A stretch of 33,267 bases of DNA from an uncultured Ruminococcus sp. (GTDB lineage: Bacteria; Bacillota; Clostridia; Oscillospirales; Acutalibacteraceae): positions 1-33,267 of the forward strand of contig CACWVH010000005.1 in the NCBI GenBank assembly GCA_902764235.1. Direction: 5' to 3'. Positions within the stretch are counted from its first letter, which is position 1. Each line of letters opens with the position of its first letter. Below are positions 17,647-26,412 of the stretch, piece by piece. The notes beneath the pieces are model-generated. The model saw only the letters and a list, made by a program, of their open reading frames with translations, searched no databases and was not told the DNA's origin. A program made the position numbers and the translations under genes.

Positions 17647-17841
17647 ATGAATATTGAATTTATATTTAAAATTGCTGCCATTGGGATCATTGTTGCAGTT
17701 TTAAGTCTTGTTCTTTCACGTTCGGGGAGGGAAGAACAAGCAATGATGACAACACTTGCAGGGTTAGTGGTGGTGCTGCTTATGCTTGTTGAGAAAATAT
17801 CAGAGCTGTTTACCACCATAGAAAGCTTATTCGGATTTTGA
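17647..17841 (+). CDS. spoIIIAC: Stage III sporulation protein AC
   Basis: The 64-residue protein has two transmembrane helices separated by a polar turn (SRSGREEQAM), as in all SpoIIIAC. The frame begins at GTG 17638, but the ATG at 17647 with GGTGG just upstream gives the usual MNIEFIFKIAAIGI start. Its last codon region overlaps spoIIIAD in a TTGA arrangement, pointing to coupled translation. It is a small membrane part of the SpoIIIA complex. Confidence 0.93.
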   Translation: MNIEFIFKIAAIGIIVAVLSLVLSRSGREEQAMMTTLAGLVVVLLMLVEKISELFTTIESLFGF

Positions 17842-18233
17842 CGGAATTTATAACTATTTGCAGTGCGGGTATTATAACAGCATTTGCTGCAGTCGTGCTG
17901 AAAAAATACTCCCCTGAAATATCCGTACTTACAGCAATTGCAGGCGGAATAATAATCATTATTTCTGTATTGCCCAAACTGACGACTTTTATAAGCGAAC
18001 TGAATGAGATCGGAGAGCTTGCCGGAATTGATCTGTCTTATATCACAATTCTGGTTAAAGCAATAGGAATATGTATCGCAGGAAAGTTTTCATCAGAATT
18101 CTGTCGGGACAATGGTTTTTCATCTCTTGCTTCAAAAGTAGAGTTCGCTTCAAAAATCACTGTGATCATAATAGCGCTCCCTCTTTACTCAAAAATAGTT
18201 TCAATCGCAGCAGAGCTTCTGAAGGTAACATAA
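17838..18233 (+). CDS. spoIIIAD: Stage III sporulation protein AD
   Basis: The 131-residue, multi-pass membrane protein matches the Bacillus length (133). The start is TTG at 17838, and its last two bases are part of the spoIIIAC stop TGA (17839-17841). No strong separate ribosome site is visible, so translation probably depends on ribosomes finishing spoIIIAC. Conserved segments include the central GIDLSYITILVKAIGICIA. A 166-bp gap then precedes spoIIIAE, unusually long for this operon. Confidence 0.92.
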   Translation: MTEFITICSAGIITAFAAVVLKKYSPEISVLTAIAGGIIIIISVLPKLTTFISELNEIGELAGIDLSYITILVKAIGICIAGKFSSEFCRDNGFSSLASKVEFASKITVIIIALPLYSKIVSIAAELLKVT

Positions 18234-18399
18234 GAGCAATTATACACAGAAACAAACAGCATACGATTAATCTGAGATCAATTGCGGTGTTCAATTCATA
18301 TCTTACGATCAAAAATAATTGAATTTTGTATTTTTAACTTTTACAGAAAAGAATAATAATAGAAAAACTATGACAAAACAAAGAAAACAGGGTGGTCAA

Positions 18400-19551
18400 A
18401 TGAAAAAAGTCTGTGCACTGATCATTCTTTTGTTGATTTTTATTATTACCCTTTCTCCGACAACATATGCAGCAGAAGAAAAAATAGATACTGATAACTC
18501 TACACTTTATAACAATCAGTTAGAGCTAAGCGGGGCAGATACTTTATACTCCTCTCTTCCGGAACAAACAAAAGAAATATTGACAGAACTTAATATGAGC
18601 AGTCTCAGTTATGAAAACATTAATTCTATCAGCTTTTCAGATTTTTTTAATATTATAAAGGAGCTCGTTTCTGAAAAAAGTACAACACCATTCAAAGCTA
18701 TATTTACCGTTCTTGGAATAATGATACTTTGTTCAGCAGTTGAAGCAGGTAATATAATCAGCAGTGAAAGTCCTCTGAAAAAAAGTATTTCCTCATCAGG
18801 AGCATTATGCATCTGTGTAAGCTGTATTATTCCACTCAGTAAATTAATAGAGCAGTGCACTCAGGTTATAGACGGAGCTTCAGGCTTTATGGCTTTGTAC
18901 GCTCCGATAATGGCAGGTCTGATGGTATCGTCATCTCACAGTATAACCGGAGCTTCATATTATTCTGTTCTTATGGGAGCATCAGAAATAATTTCACTGA
19001 TATCTTCAAGGCTGATAATACCCTTTACTCATGTATTTCTTTCATTATCTTTAATATCATCACTCTCTCCGGAGCTTTGTGTGTCAGGCTTGGGCAGAGC
19101 ATTTGAAAAGGGCATGAAATGGATAATGAACCTATCTCTTGGAATATTTGCAACAATTCTTTCGTCACAGACACTTATAAGTTCATCAATGGATGAAGTC
19201 AGCAACAGGATGGCGAAATACGCTGTAAGCTCCTTTGTGCCGCTGGTTGGCGGTGTTTTAAGCGAAACGGTAAATACCTTCAGCGGCAGCTTGTCATTAT
19301 TGAAAAACGGTACAGGAGTATTTGTTATTATTGCGTCGGCGTGTATTTTTCTTCCTGTGTTGATTGAGTGCGTAATATGGAAAATAAGCTTCTATGTTCT
19401 GGGAGCAGCAGCAGGAATACTTGGACTTAAAAACTGTTCTGCAACAGTAAAATCAATAGAAGCAGTATGTTCTTTAATGACAGCGGTTTTACTAACAACA
19501 ATAATGATCTTCATCATATCAACTGTCATTATTCTTATAATAGGAAAATAA
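18400..19551 (+). CDS. spoIIIAE: Stage III sporulation protein AE
   Basis: The 383-residue protein has a clear signal peptide (MKKVCALIILLLIFIITLS, cleavage near TYAA) and about seven further hydrophobic segments. SpoIIIAE is the largest membrane protein of the SpoIIIA complex and resembles a permease. The frame is open to 18319, but ATG 18400 has GGGTGG upstream and gives a proper signal peptide; the ATG at 18370 has no ribosome site. It lies 12 bp before spoIIIAF. Confidence 0.94.
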   Translation: MKKVCALIILLLIFIITLSPTTYAAEEKIDTDNSTLYNNQLELSGADTLYSSLPEQTKEILTELNMSSLSYENINSISFSDFFNIIKELVSEKSTTPFKAIFTVLGIMILCSAVEAGNIISSESPLKKSISSSGALCICVSCIIPLSKLIEQCTQVIDGASGFMALYAPIMAGLMVSSSHSITGASYYSVLMGASEIISLISSRLIIPFTHVFLSLSLISSLSPELCVSGLGRAFEKGMKWIMNLSLGIFATILSSQTLISSSMDEVSNRMAKYAVSSFVPLVGGVLSETVNTFSGSLSLLKNGTGVFVIIASACIFLPVLIECVIWKISFYVLGAAAGILGLKNCSATVKSIEAVCSLMTAVLLTTIMIFIISTVIILIIGK

Positions 19552-19563
19552 AGAGGATGAAGT

Positions 19564-20040
19564 ATGGAAAACATCTATAAATGGGCTTTGTCAGTGATTG
19601 GCTGTACAGTAATTGCCAGTATTGCTGAATTACTTATTACAGACGAAAAATATGAAAAAGTAATAAAAACAGTTATTGGAAGTTTTATTCTGTGTGCAAT
19701 ACTTTTTCCTTTGACAGGTTTTATTAAGGATATCCGGGAACCTGAATTTCATAATAACTTCATATACGAAAGCGAAGATGATCCCATAGGAGAGATGGAA
19801 AGCAAAATTATAAATGACAAGCTCAGTAAAACGGCGGAGGATATTCTGATACAAAATGGAATAATTTTCTTGGAAACAAATGTCTGGCTTGAATACGATG
19901 AAAACGGTACAGCAGATAAAATATCATGTAACATCAGTATTCCAGGAACAGAAAGAAATAAAATTCCTGAGATCAAAAAAATAATAAATGAAAAAATCGG
20001 AACAGAGCCACACATTATTTGTATCAGCAGTAATGAATAA
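19564..20040 (+). CDS. spoIIIAF: Stage III sporulation protein AF
   Basis: The 158-residue protein has two N-terminal transmembrane helices (about 5-24 and 33-53) and a soluble domain thought to resemble ring-building motifs. It is shorter than the Bacillus form (about 206). The ATG at 19564 has AGAGG 7 nt upstream. Downstream, a 78-bp gap leads to spoIIIAG. Confidence 0.92.
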   Translation: MENIYKWALSVIGCTVIASIAELLITDEKYEKVIKTVIGSFILCAILFPLTGFIKDIREPEFHNNFIYESEDDPIGEMESKIINDKLSKTAEDILIQNGIIFLETNVWLEYDENGTADKISCNISIPGTERNKIPEIKKIINEKIGTEPHIICISSNE

Positions 20041-20118
20041 CATATTATTAAAACCCTTGCATATTATATAATAAATCTTGTTGATCCTGTTGTATAAAAT
20101 ATAAATGAGGTTTATCAA

Positions 20119-20715
20119 ATGAAAAAAAACTATTCAGAAAAATCAAAGAACAAATCTTTGTTTACAGATCTGATAAAAAACGATAAAATACTCTCTATAA
20201 TAGTGATTTCAGGAATGATAGGGATAGGACTGATATTTGCATCATCATATTTTGAAAAGGACAGATCGGAAGTTCCGGATGAAGCTTCATCAACAGAGGA
20301 AAACATATTCTCTGCTGATGATTATAAACAGAATATATCTCAGGAGCTTGGAAACATGATCTCCAGCATTGAAGGAGCCGGAAAAACAAAGATAATGGTC
20401 ACACTTAACGGTTCAATCCGGGAGATATATGCAACAGATACCGATATTGTTGATAAAGATTCCGCGAAAAAAACAAAGGAAAATGAAAACACTGATAAGC
20501 AGAATACTGAAAAGAAAAAATATATACTTATAAAAGGGAAGGATGGTTCAGAACAGGCTCTGTCATTGGGGCAGCTGGTTCCTGAGATCAAAGGAGTTCT
20601 GATTATCTGCGAAGGAGGGGACAATGATGTAATAAAAGAAAGAATAATTGATGCAGTTTCAGCCGCATTGAATATTACAAAATCACACATATGTGTATCA
20701 AAACTGGGAACGTAA
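20119..20715 (+). CDS. spoIIIAG: Stage III sporulation protein AG
   Basis: The 198-residue protein has one transmembrane helix (about 26-44) and an extracytoplasmic ring-building domain. The domain is interrupted by a charged, Lys/Glu-rich insertion (about 110-135) before KYILIKGKDG. SpoIIIAG forms a large 30-fold ring between the two membranes in Bacillus. The ATG at 20119 has GAGG 8 nt upstream. It lies 36 bp before spoIIIAH. Confidence 0.93.
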   Translation: MKKNYSEKSKNKSLFTDLIKNDKILSIIVISGMIGIGLIFASSYFEKDRSEVPDEASSTEENIFSADDYKQNISQELGNMISSIEGAGKTKIMVTLNGSIREIYATDTDIVDKDSAKKTKENENTDKQNTEKKKYILIKGKDGSEQALSLGQLVPEIKGVLIICEGGDNDVIKERIIDAVSAALNITKSHICVSKLGT

Positions 20716-20751
20716 TTCTTTCAGCTATGGTACAGTAAGGAGGATTTCTAT

Positions 20752-21384
20752 ATGACATTCGGAAAAAGACAGCTCGTCATAGCTTCATTAGTAGTTGCTC
20801 TTGGTGCTGCGGTTTATCTTAACTGGCAGTTTTCAGATACATCCGGAATAGAGGTATCTGAAAATGAAGCATCATCAGTAAAGCAATTAGGTCAGACCAC
20901 TTATGTTAATACAGAACTCAGTACACAGGAGGCAAGCAATAATAAGTCATCAGACAATAAAAAAGAAACTTCTGAAGCATCCGATAAAAAATCAGAAGAA
21001 GCAAAAACAGAAGCAGTGAACGCAGAAAAGAAAAACGAACATTTTTCAGATGAAAAGGAAAAGAGGAATCAAAGTAATGAAAAGGCAATAGAATCTCTGA
21101 CCGATATAATTGAATCTGCCTCCTCTGATGAAGATACAAAGAAATCCGCTGTTGAATCTGCAAGGGAATTAGCCGAAAATATAAAGCTGCAGACTGATAT
21201 AGAAAATGAAATAATAACACGCGGCTTTGATGATGCATATGTAGTAATAAATAATAACAGCTGCTGCGTTTCTGTATTCGGAGGTAAACTGGATGATTCT
21301 ACAGCTCTTGCTATCAAAGATATAGTAAACAGACAGTCTGATATAGAATTCACAAAGATAACAGTATCATCCTCCGGAAAATAA
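20752..21384 (+). CDS. spoIIIAH: Stage III sporulation protein AH
   Basis: SpoIIIAH spans the mother-cell membrane and pairs with forespore SpoIIQ across the intermembrane space. The 210-residue protein has one transmembrane helix (about 7-25, ending AVYLNWQF). A long Ser/Glu/Lys-rich linker (about 55-110) and a C-terminal YscJ/FliF-like domain ending in FTKITVSSSGK follow. The ATG at 20752 has AAGGAGG upstream. The linker is highly polar and probably flexible. SpoIIQ is not in the window. In many Clostridia a LytM protein takes its place. Confidence 0.94.
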   Translation: MTFGKRQLVIASLVVALGAAVYLNWQFSDTSGIEVSENEASSVKQLGQTTYVNTELSTQEASNNKSSDNKKETSEASDKKSEEAKTEAVNAEKKNEHFSDEKEKRNQSNEKAIESLTDIIESASSDEDTKKSAVESARELAENIKLQTDIENEIITRGFDDAYVVINNNSCCVSVFGGKLDDSTALAIKDIVNRQSDIEFTKITVSSSGK

Positions 21385-21446
21385 TATCAATAATGTTACC
21401 TATTAAAAAGTAAATAATTACCAAATGAGTGCGTAACTATTGATAT
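21384..21446. repeat. Long inverted repeat after spoIIIAH
   Basis: ATATCAATA (21384-21392) pairs with TATTGATAT (21438-21446), and inside it GTTAC (21395-21399) pairs with GTAAC (21433-21437). The stem overlaps the last base of the spoIIIAH stop. No U-run follows, so it is more likely an mRNA 3'-end stabiliser or a weak terminator than a clean intrinsic one. Confidence 0.4.
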
Positions 21447-21557
21447 ATATTGAACCAAATTTAGTATAAATTATAAAAATATAAGATATAAAAATTGTAA
21501 CAATCGCCAAAAATGAAATATTTTAAGATTTTTAGAAAAGAAATAAACGATAATTGC

Positions 21558-21586
21558 TTGAAATAATTGTAAAAAACTTGTAATAT
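21558..21586 (+). promoter_or_regulatory. Promoter of the secreted C39-like gene
   Basis: TTGAAA (21558-21563) and TAATAT (21581-21586) are 17 bp apart. The transcript would start about 25 nt before the chosen ATG (21618). The first in-frame ATG (21594) would lie at the very start of the RNA with no ribosome site, which supports the later start. Confidence 0.65.
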
Positions 21587-21617
21587 ATACAAGATGAAAA
21601 AACTTATGGAGGCTATT

Positions 21618-23018
21618 ATGATAAAGCTCAGGAAAATATTAAGCTTTCTGATTAGTGTATTAGCATTGGCTCCCGTATGTGCGTTAAATACTGCAGGAAG
21701 TGCCGATGCGGTTGATATTAATACTCTTAATTCTTCTTCTGTATTTGTCAAGCAGCAGCAAAGCTATACTTGCACTCTTGCTTCAAATGTAATGATGCTC
21801 AGACGAGCTGCATTACTCAGAGGTGACAGTGACTGGCAGAGTATTACTGAAGATTCATGCAGTTCAGTTCTGTGGACCAGCTGTGGAATGAGGTTTGATT
21901 ATACCTATAATAATATAAGTGTTGACTGTGAAAGAATATATGGCAATTCAACCGAAACACTCAAAAAGCTATTAAGTGATCATCCGGAAGGAATTGTTGC
22001 ATATGATTATGATTATCCACACGCAGTTCTCCTCACGGATTATACAAATGGAAAGTTTTATTGCTCAGATCCTGCAAGATGCTGCGGCACAGGCAGGATC
22101 GAGGCAACTCAGTCTCTTGTAAATACATCAGATATAGAAGCTTACTGGTATGTAACGACAAATCTTCCGAAGCCTGTTGTAAAATCTGTCATCAATACCA
22201 GCACAATTGACAGCACCAGCATCACATATGGTAACGATATAAAAATGAATCTGTCCGCATCCTACGGTTCAGGAGCGTATCAATACGAAATAGATGCAAA
22301 CAAACCCAGCAGTAATAACTGGATTAACCTCAGAAAGTATAATTCATCTTCAACATATATTTATCATCCTTGGGAAACAGGTAAATATTCAATCAGAATC
22401 AAAGCAAAGGATTCTACAGGAGCGATCAATACAAAAACCTATACGTTTAATGTAACTGCACCAAAGCTTAATAATAAAAGCACCATTAATAAAGATTCGA
22501 TTATGTTTGGTGAGGACATTACATTCAGTCTCAGAGCTTCCGGCGGAACCGGCGGCTATCAATATGAAGTCAACGCTAAAAAGCCGGGAAGCAATCAATG
22601 GACAAATCTCAGAAAGAATTATACTTTATCCTCCTATTCTTATCATCCTTGGGAGGTAGGTACATATGAGCTGAAGGTTATATGCAAGGATAACAGCGGT
22701 AATACTTCAGAAGTCAATTTTTACGCTAACATCAAAGCAGAAAAGCTTGTCAATAAATCAACGATAAGCAATAAAACAATCAGTTTCGGCAGCACAGTTG
22801 ATATTGACTTAGCAGCTCAGGGTGGAAGCGGTTCTTATAAATACGAGATCAATGCAGTAAAGCCCAGCTCAACAAATAGTGTTAATCTCAGAAAGTATAA
22901 TCCGGGAACAGTCTATACATATCGTCCTTGGGAAAAAGGAAAATATTTAATTACAGTAAATGTCAAGGATCTTTCAGGCAATGTAAAAACTAAAACATTT
23001 ACACTTACTGTAAAATAA
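21618..23018 (+). CDS. Secreted C39-like cysteine peptidase with three Ig-like repeats
   Basis: The 466-residue protein starts with a signal peptide (MIKLRKILSFLISVLALAPV, cleavage near residue 30). A domain of about 150 residues follows with the pattern of the peptidase C39-like fold: Gln48 and Cys52 in QQSYTCTLAS, His135 in YPHAVLL, and Asp141 or Asp151 as a third residue. Three tandem repeats of about 93 residues (190-283, 284-376, 377-466) then share YxYE(I/V)xAxKP, NLRK and a (Y)HPW-x-x-GKY block, as in triple-tyrosine or Ig-like modules of Ruminococcus surface proteins. It is probably an extracellular peptidase-like or binding protein; the substrate is unknown. ATG 21618 has GGAGG 5 nt upstream. 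Confidence 0.82.
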   Translation: MIKLRKILSFLISVLALAPVCALNTAGSADAVDINTLNSSSVFVKQQQSYTCTLASNVMMLRRAALLRGDSDWQSITEDSCSSVLWTSCGMRFDYTYNNISVDCERIYGNSTETLKKLLSDHPEGIVAYDYDYPHAVLLTDYTNGKFYCSDPARCCGTGRIEATQSLVNTSDIEAYWYVTTNLPKPVVKSVINTSTIDSTSITYGNDIKMNLSASYGSGAYQYEIDANKPSSNNWINLRKYNSSSTYIYHPWETGKYSIRIKAKDSTGAINTKTYTFNVTAPKLNNKSTINKDSIMFGEDITFSLRASGGTGGYQYEVNAKKPGSNQWTNLRKNYTLSSYSYHPWEVGTYELKVICKDNSGNTSEVNFYANIKAEKLVNKSTISNKTISFGSTVDIDLAAQGGSGSYKYEINAVKPSSTNSVNLRKYNPGTVYTYRPWEKGKYLITVNVKDLSGNVKTKTFTLTVK

Positions 23019-23029
23019 AGATAACTAAA

Positions 23030-23069
23030 CACGGGGTCTCTGTCCATATAAAAGGAAAGAGACCCCGTG
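23030..23069. terminator. Two-way terminator between the C39-like gene and dapF
   Basis: A perfect 12-bp GC-rich stem (23030-23041 with 23058-23069, CACGGGGTCTCT and its complement) with a 16-nt loop lies between convergent genes. The tails are AT-rich but lack long pure U-runs (AAATATTTATT rightward, GTTTAGTTATC leftward). Position and stem strength favour a shared terminator. Confidence 0.75.
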
Positions 23070-23092
23070 AAATATTTATTAAGTATTATTTA

Positions 23093-23947
23093 TCAAACAA
23101 TGTCGTCAGTATCAATAATTCCTTCAAAAACCTTAACAGCAGGTCCTTCCATGATTACAGTTCCGTCAGATCTGTATGTATCCGTAAGAATACCGCCTCT
23201 GAGATGAACATTTACAGGAGTATCGATATCTGAATAGCCATTTAAAACGCAGGCAACAACAGCGGCACAGGAGCCTGTACCACATGCCATAGTTTCTCCG
23301 GAACCACGCTCCCATACCCTCATTCTGATATTGTTTTTGTCAATAATACTAATAAACTCTGTATTGACCCTATCCGGGAAAAGAGGATGGTTTTCAAAAA
23401 GAGGACCAATTTTTTCAATATCTATATTGTCCGGATCATCAACGAATGTTATACAATGAGGGTTACCCATAGAAACAGCTGTACATAAATAATTCTTACT
23501 GCATATTTCAACAGGCTGAGATATAAAATCGTCACCAGTATAATCCATTGGTATTTCCGCAGGTTTTAGTATGGCTTTTCCCATATCTACACTTGCACTG
23601 ACAAATGAAGAATCTTCGGTTTTAATTTTAATAGTTTTTATCCCGCTTTTTGTTTCAATAGTAAGAACATCTTTTCTGACAATATCATTATCAAAAACAT
23701 ATCTTGCCACACATCTTATCGCATTTCCGCACATCATACCTTCTGAACCGTCAAGATTGAACATTCTCATTTTTGCATCAGCAACCTCTGACGGACAGAT
23801 CAGAACAAGACCATCGCCGCCAATTCCCTTATGCCTGTCAGCCAGAAGCCTACTGAGCTGCTCAGGATCATCCACGGTATTTTCAAAGCAATTAATATAA
23901 ACATAATCATTTCCTGCACCATGCATTTTTGTAAATTTGTATTTCAT
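23093..23947 (-). CDS. dapF: Diaminopimelate epimerase
   Basis: DapF converts LL- to meso-diaminopimelate, the precursor of lysine and of the peptidoglycan cross-link. The 284-residue protein has the two catalytic cysteines: Cys73 in GMMCGNAIRC and Cys222 in ETMACGTGSCA. HGAGNDYVYIN at 9-19 is a further signature. The ATG at 23947 has AGGAGG upstream. It is the last gene of a leftward operon, 15 bp after the lipoprotein gene. Confidence 0.97.
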   Translation of the reverse strand: MKYKFTKMHGAGNDYVYINCFENTVDDPEQLSRLLADRHKGIGGDGLVLICPSEVADAKMRMFNLDGSEGMMCGNAIRCVARYVFDNDIVRKDVLTIETKSGIKTIKIKTEDSSFVSASVDMGKAILKPAEIPMDYTGDDFISQPVEICSKNYLCTAVSMGNPHCITFVDDPDNIDIEKIGPLFENHPLFPDRVNTEFISIIDKNNIRMRVWERGSGETMACGTGSCAAVVACVLNGYSDIDTPVNVHLRGGILTDTYRSDGTVIMEGPAVKVFEGIIDTDDIV

Positions 23948-23962
23948 TACACAAACCTCCTG

Positions 23963-24565
23963 TTATTGTATTTCAATCTTCTGTAACAAATCTGTATATT
24001 TATCTTTATCACTTTCGTGGTAACAAAGAACTGCTTCTGAATATCCGTCTTCTTTTAACAATGCCTTCATATTCATTATTACAACATTATTCTTTTTATC
24101 TTTGATTTTTGTGCTGAAAATAATATATTTCGGATCAGTAGTATCAGCTTTTGAGGATTTATATTTTTTCTCAAGATACTCAACAAATGATTCCTTAGTA
24201 ATACCTTCGCTCTTGATATAATCTATCTCAAGGGTAGCATTTCCATCTGTTGTGCTAAGATATATTCCGCTTTCAGACTTAAAATCATCTGATTTTTTCC
24301 AGAACATTTTTGGAAAGACAGCAATGATTTTACCATCCTTGCTTTTAAATCTCAGACTGTCAGAATCTACTTCATCAGTTTCAGCCGGATAACTTATTTC
24401 TTCTGTAATACTGCTTTCAGTGTTATCTGTCTTATCGGAATACTGACTTACTGATTTCGAGCTTACGGCATCAGCAGGCAATACATCTTCATTTTCATTC
24501 TTAAAACAGCCTGATAAAGGAAGCACTGCTATAAAACAGAGCGTAATACACAGTAATCTTTTCAT
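23963..24565 (-). CDS. Lipoprotein of unknown function
   Basis: The 200-residue protein has a lipoprotein signal peptide with lipobox LSGC (Cys20). A Ser/Asp/Glu-rich linker (about 21-65) and a compact domain with FPKMFWKK and FVEYLEKKYKSSKADTT follow. I do not recognise the domain; its end (LLQKIEIQ) looks like the last helix and strand of a small alpha/beta fold. The frame extends to 24844 but runs into the helicase gene; ATG 24565 has AAGGAGG upstream. It is 13 bp after the helicase stop and 15 bp before dapF, so it is cotranscribed with both. It probably sits on the outer face of the membrane. Confidence 0.82.
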   Translation of the reverse strand: MKRLLCITLCFIAVLPLSGCFKNENEDVLPADAVSSKSVSQYSDKTDNTESSITEEISYPAETDEVDSDSLRFKSKDGKIIAVFPKMFWKKSDDFKSESGIYLSTTDGNATLEIDYIKSEGITKESFVEYLEKKYKSSKADTTDPKYIIFSTKIKDKKNNVVIMNMKALLKEDGYSEAVLCYHESDKDKYTDLLQKIEIQ

Positions 24566-24578
24566 CACAACCTCCTTA

Positions 24579-26342
24579 TCAACCATGACGCTTTGCAGCT
24601 TTTCTGAAAGCTTTTTTCGCATCCGATTTCTTTGTATCATTTTTTCTTCGGCTATATTCCTTCTTTTTACCGTTAACCTTTCTGTTTCGGGATTCATGCA
24701 TGGAAGAAGTATTTCTTTTTTTGTTTTTATTATCTTCATACAGAGAAACTTTAACTGGCTTTCCGCAAACCTTTGCACCGTACATTCTATCAAGGACTTC
24801 CTCAACTGATATACTCGGAACAGCAACAACCGAACAATCGTCATATATTTCTATTTTTCCGATGTCACTCCCATGCAGAAAGCTTTTTTCAGTAATAGAG
24901 GCAACAATATGATTCGGTGCAACCCTGTTTGATCTTCCTGTATTCAGGATAATTTTTGAAAAATCAGTATTACCTTTTTTATTGTATTGCTTTCTTTCAG
25001 TATTGATATCCCTGACCTTTATTTCCTTTTCAGAGAAATTCATCTGGAGTGCAGCTGCTGCAATATCATATAGTGAGTATCCTTCTTCAAGAAGCATATT
25101 TACCATTTTTTTGTATCGTTCATTTACATCAGAGGATAATGCTTCTTCGACAAGCAAAATATTTTTTTCTGAGATATGATAATTGATATCGTCACCTGTA
25201 GGGACATCTATCTGATCTATCTTACATTTCAATTCTTTAGCAATTCCAAGAAGCTGAAAAACCTGTCGTCTTCCGCTGCAGATCGTAATAGAATTGCCTT
25301 CCTTGCCGACTCTGCCTGTACGACCGATCCTATGAACATAATACTCATTGTTCTGTGGTATATCATAATTAAAGACAAATTCAACATCATTTACATCAAT
25401 ACCTCTTGCAGCAACATCGGTAGCAACAAGAATGGAAGTAGAACCATATCTGAATTTATCCATAACGCCATTTCTTTGTGACTGTTTGAGATCACCATGC
25501 AAAGCCTCAGCATTAATGCCACTTTTACTGAGTGATACTGAAACTTCTTCTGCCATTTTCTTTGTATTGCAGAATACAATAGCAAGAGACGGATCAAAAT
25601 AATAAATAAGGAGCTTGAGAGCATCAAGCTTTCTGCCCATGGGAACATCCACATATGTCTGCCTGATATTATCAAGCGTAAGCTTTTTATTATTAGTCTG
25701 GATAACGATCGGATCGGATTGGAACTCATTTGTAATTGACATTATTTCATCCGGCATTGTTGCTGAAAAAAGGACGGTCTGTCTGCTTTCAGGAGTTTCT
25801 CTCAGAATAGTTTCCATATCCTCTTTGAAACCCATACTAAGCATTTCATCAGCTTCGTCAAGAACAGCAAGCCTGACATTGTCAAGCTTAAGTGTACGGC
25901 GGCGCATATGATCCATTATTCTGCCGGGTGTACCAATAACAATGTTAGCTCTTTTCAGTCGTGTAATCTGCTTATCCATGGAAGCGCCCCCATATATTTC
26001 AACCGGACGTATTCCCTCGCAATATTTTGTGAGCTTTCTTATTTCGCCGCAGCATTGTATAGCAAGTTCTCTTGTAGGCAGCATAATAATAACTGAAACC
26101 TTTGATTTATCTTCAACGGATTTTATCACCTCTATTGCAGGTATAGCGAAAGCCATAGTTTTTCCAGTACCAGTCTGTGACCTGCCTATAATATCATGTC
26201 CCGATCTGATTGCAGGAATCGCCTTATACTGTATTGGAGTAGGGGAGTCAAACCCCATTTCATCAATAGCTCTCATTAATTCGGAAGAAAGCCCCAGCAT
26301 TTCAAAGCTGTAATCTTCTTCAATAATAGTATTCTGATCCAT
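24579..26342 (-). CDS. DEAD-box ATP-dependent RNA helicase with DbpA-like C-terminal domain
   Basis: The 587-residue protein unwinds RNA using ATP. Motifs in order: Q motif (FEMLGL...PTPIQ), SQTGTGKT (55-62), PTREL (89-93), TPGR, DEAD (162-165), SAT (193-195) and HRIGRTGR (337-344). A helical extension and a DbpA-type RNA-recognition domain (about 460-545, VAPNHIVASI...) follow. A basic tail rich in Lys/Arg completes it. This layout fits CsdA/DeaD/DbpA-type helicases for ribosome assembly or cold growth; I give no symbol because the exact orthology is unclear. The ATG at 26342 has AAAGGAAAG upstream. A near-consensus promoter and then a tandem repeat array lie upstream. Confidence 0.94.
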   Translation of the reverse strand: MDQNTIIEEDYSFEMLGLSSELMRAIDEMGFDSPTPIQYKAIPAIRSGHDIIGRSQTGTGKTMAFAIPAIEVIKSVEDKSKVSVIIMLPTRELAIQCCGEIRKLTKYCEGIRPVEIYGGASMDKQITRLKRANIVIGTPGRIMDHMRRRTLKLDNVRLAVLDEADEMLSMGFKEDMETILRETPESRQTVLFSATMPDEIMSITNEFQSDPIVIQTNNKKLTLDNIRQTYVDVPMGRKLDALKLLIYYFDPSLAIVFCNTKKMAEEVSVSLSKSGINAEALHGDLKQSQRNGVMDKFRYGSTSILVATDVAARGIDVNDVEFVFNYDIPQNNEYYVHRIGRTGRVGKEGNSITICSGRRQVFQLLGIAKELKCKIDQIDVPTGDDINYHISEKNILLVEEALSSDVNERYKKMVNMLLEEGYSLYDIAAAALQMNFSEKEIKVRDINTERKQYNKKGNTDFSKIILNTGRSNRVAPNHIVASITEKSFLHGSDIGKIEIYDDCSVVAVPSISVEEVLDRMYGAKVCGKPVKVSLYEDNKNKKRNTSSMHESRNRKVNGKKKEYSRRKNDTKKSDAKKAFRKAAKRHG

Positions 26343-26376
26343 TTTTCACTTTCCTTTATCTTTTATTAACCTTATT

Positions 26377-26405
26377 ATTTTATCAAATACTTCTACCTTT
26401 GTCAA
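26377..26405 (-). promoter_or_regulatory. Sigma-A promoter for the helicase operon
   Basis: Reading leftward, TTGACA (26400-26405), a 17-bp spacer and TAAAAT (26377-26382) with an extended TGA form a strong promoter. The first repeat unit begins only 8 bp upstream of the -35 box. The 5' leader would be about 28 nt. Confidence 0.85.
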
Positions 26406-26412
26406 ATCATAA

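Noticed and set aside
24566..24844. Long N-terminal extension of the lipoprotein into the helicase gene
   Set aside because: It would overlap the helicase coding region in another frame and remove the lipoprotein signal peptide; ATG 24565 has AAGGAGG and a lipobox.
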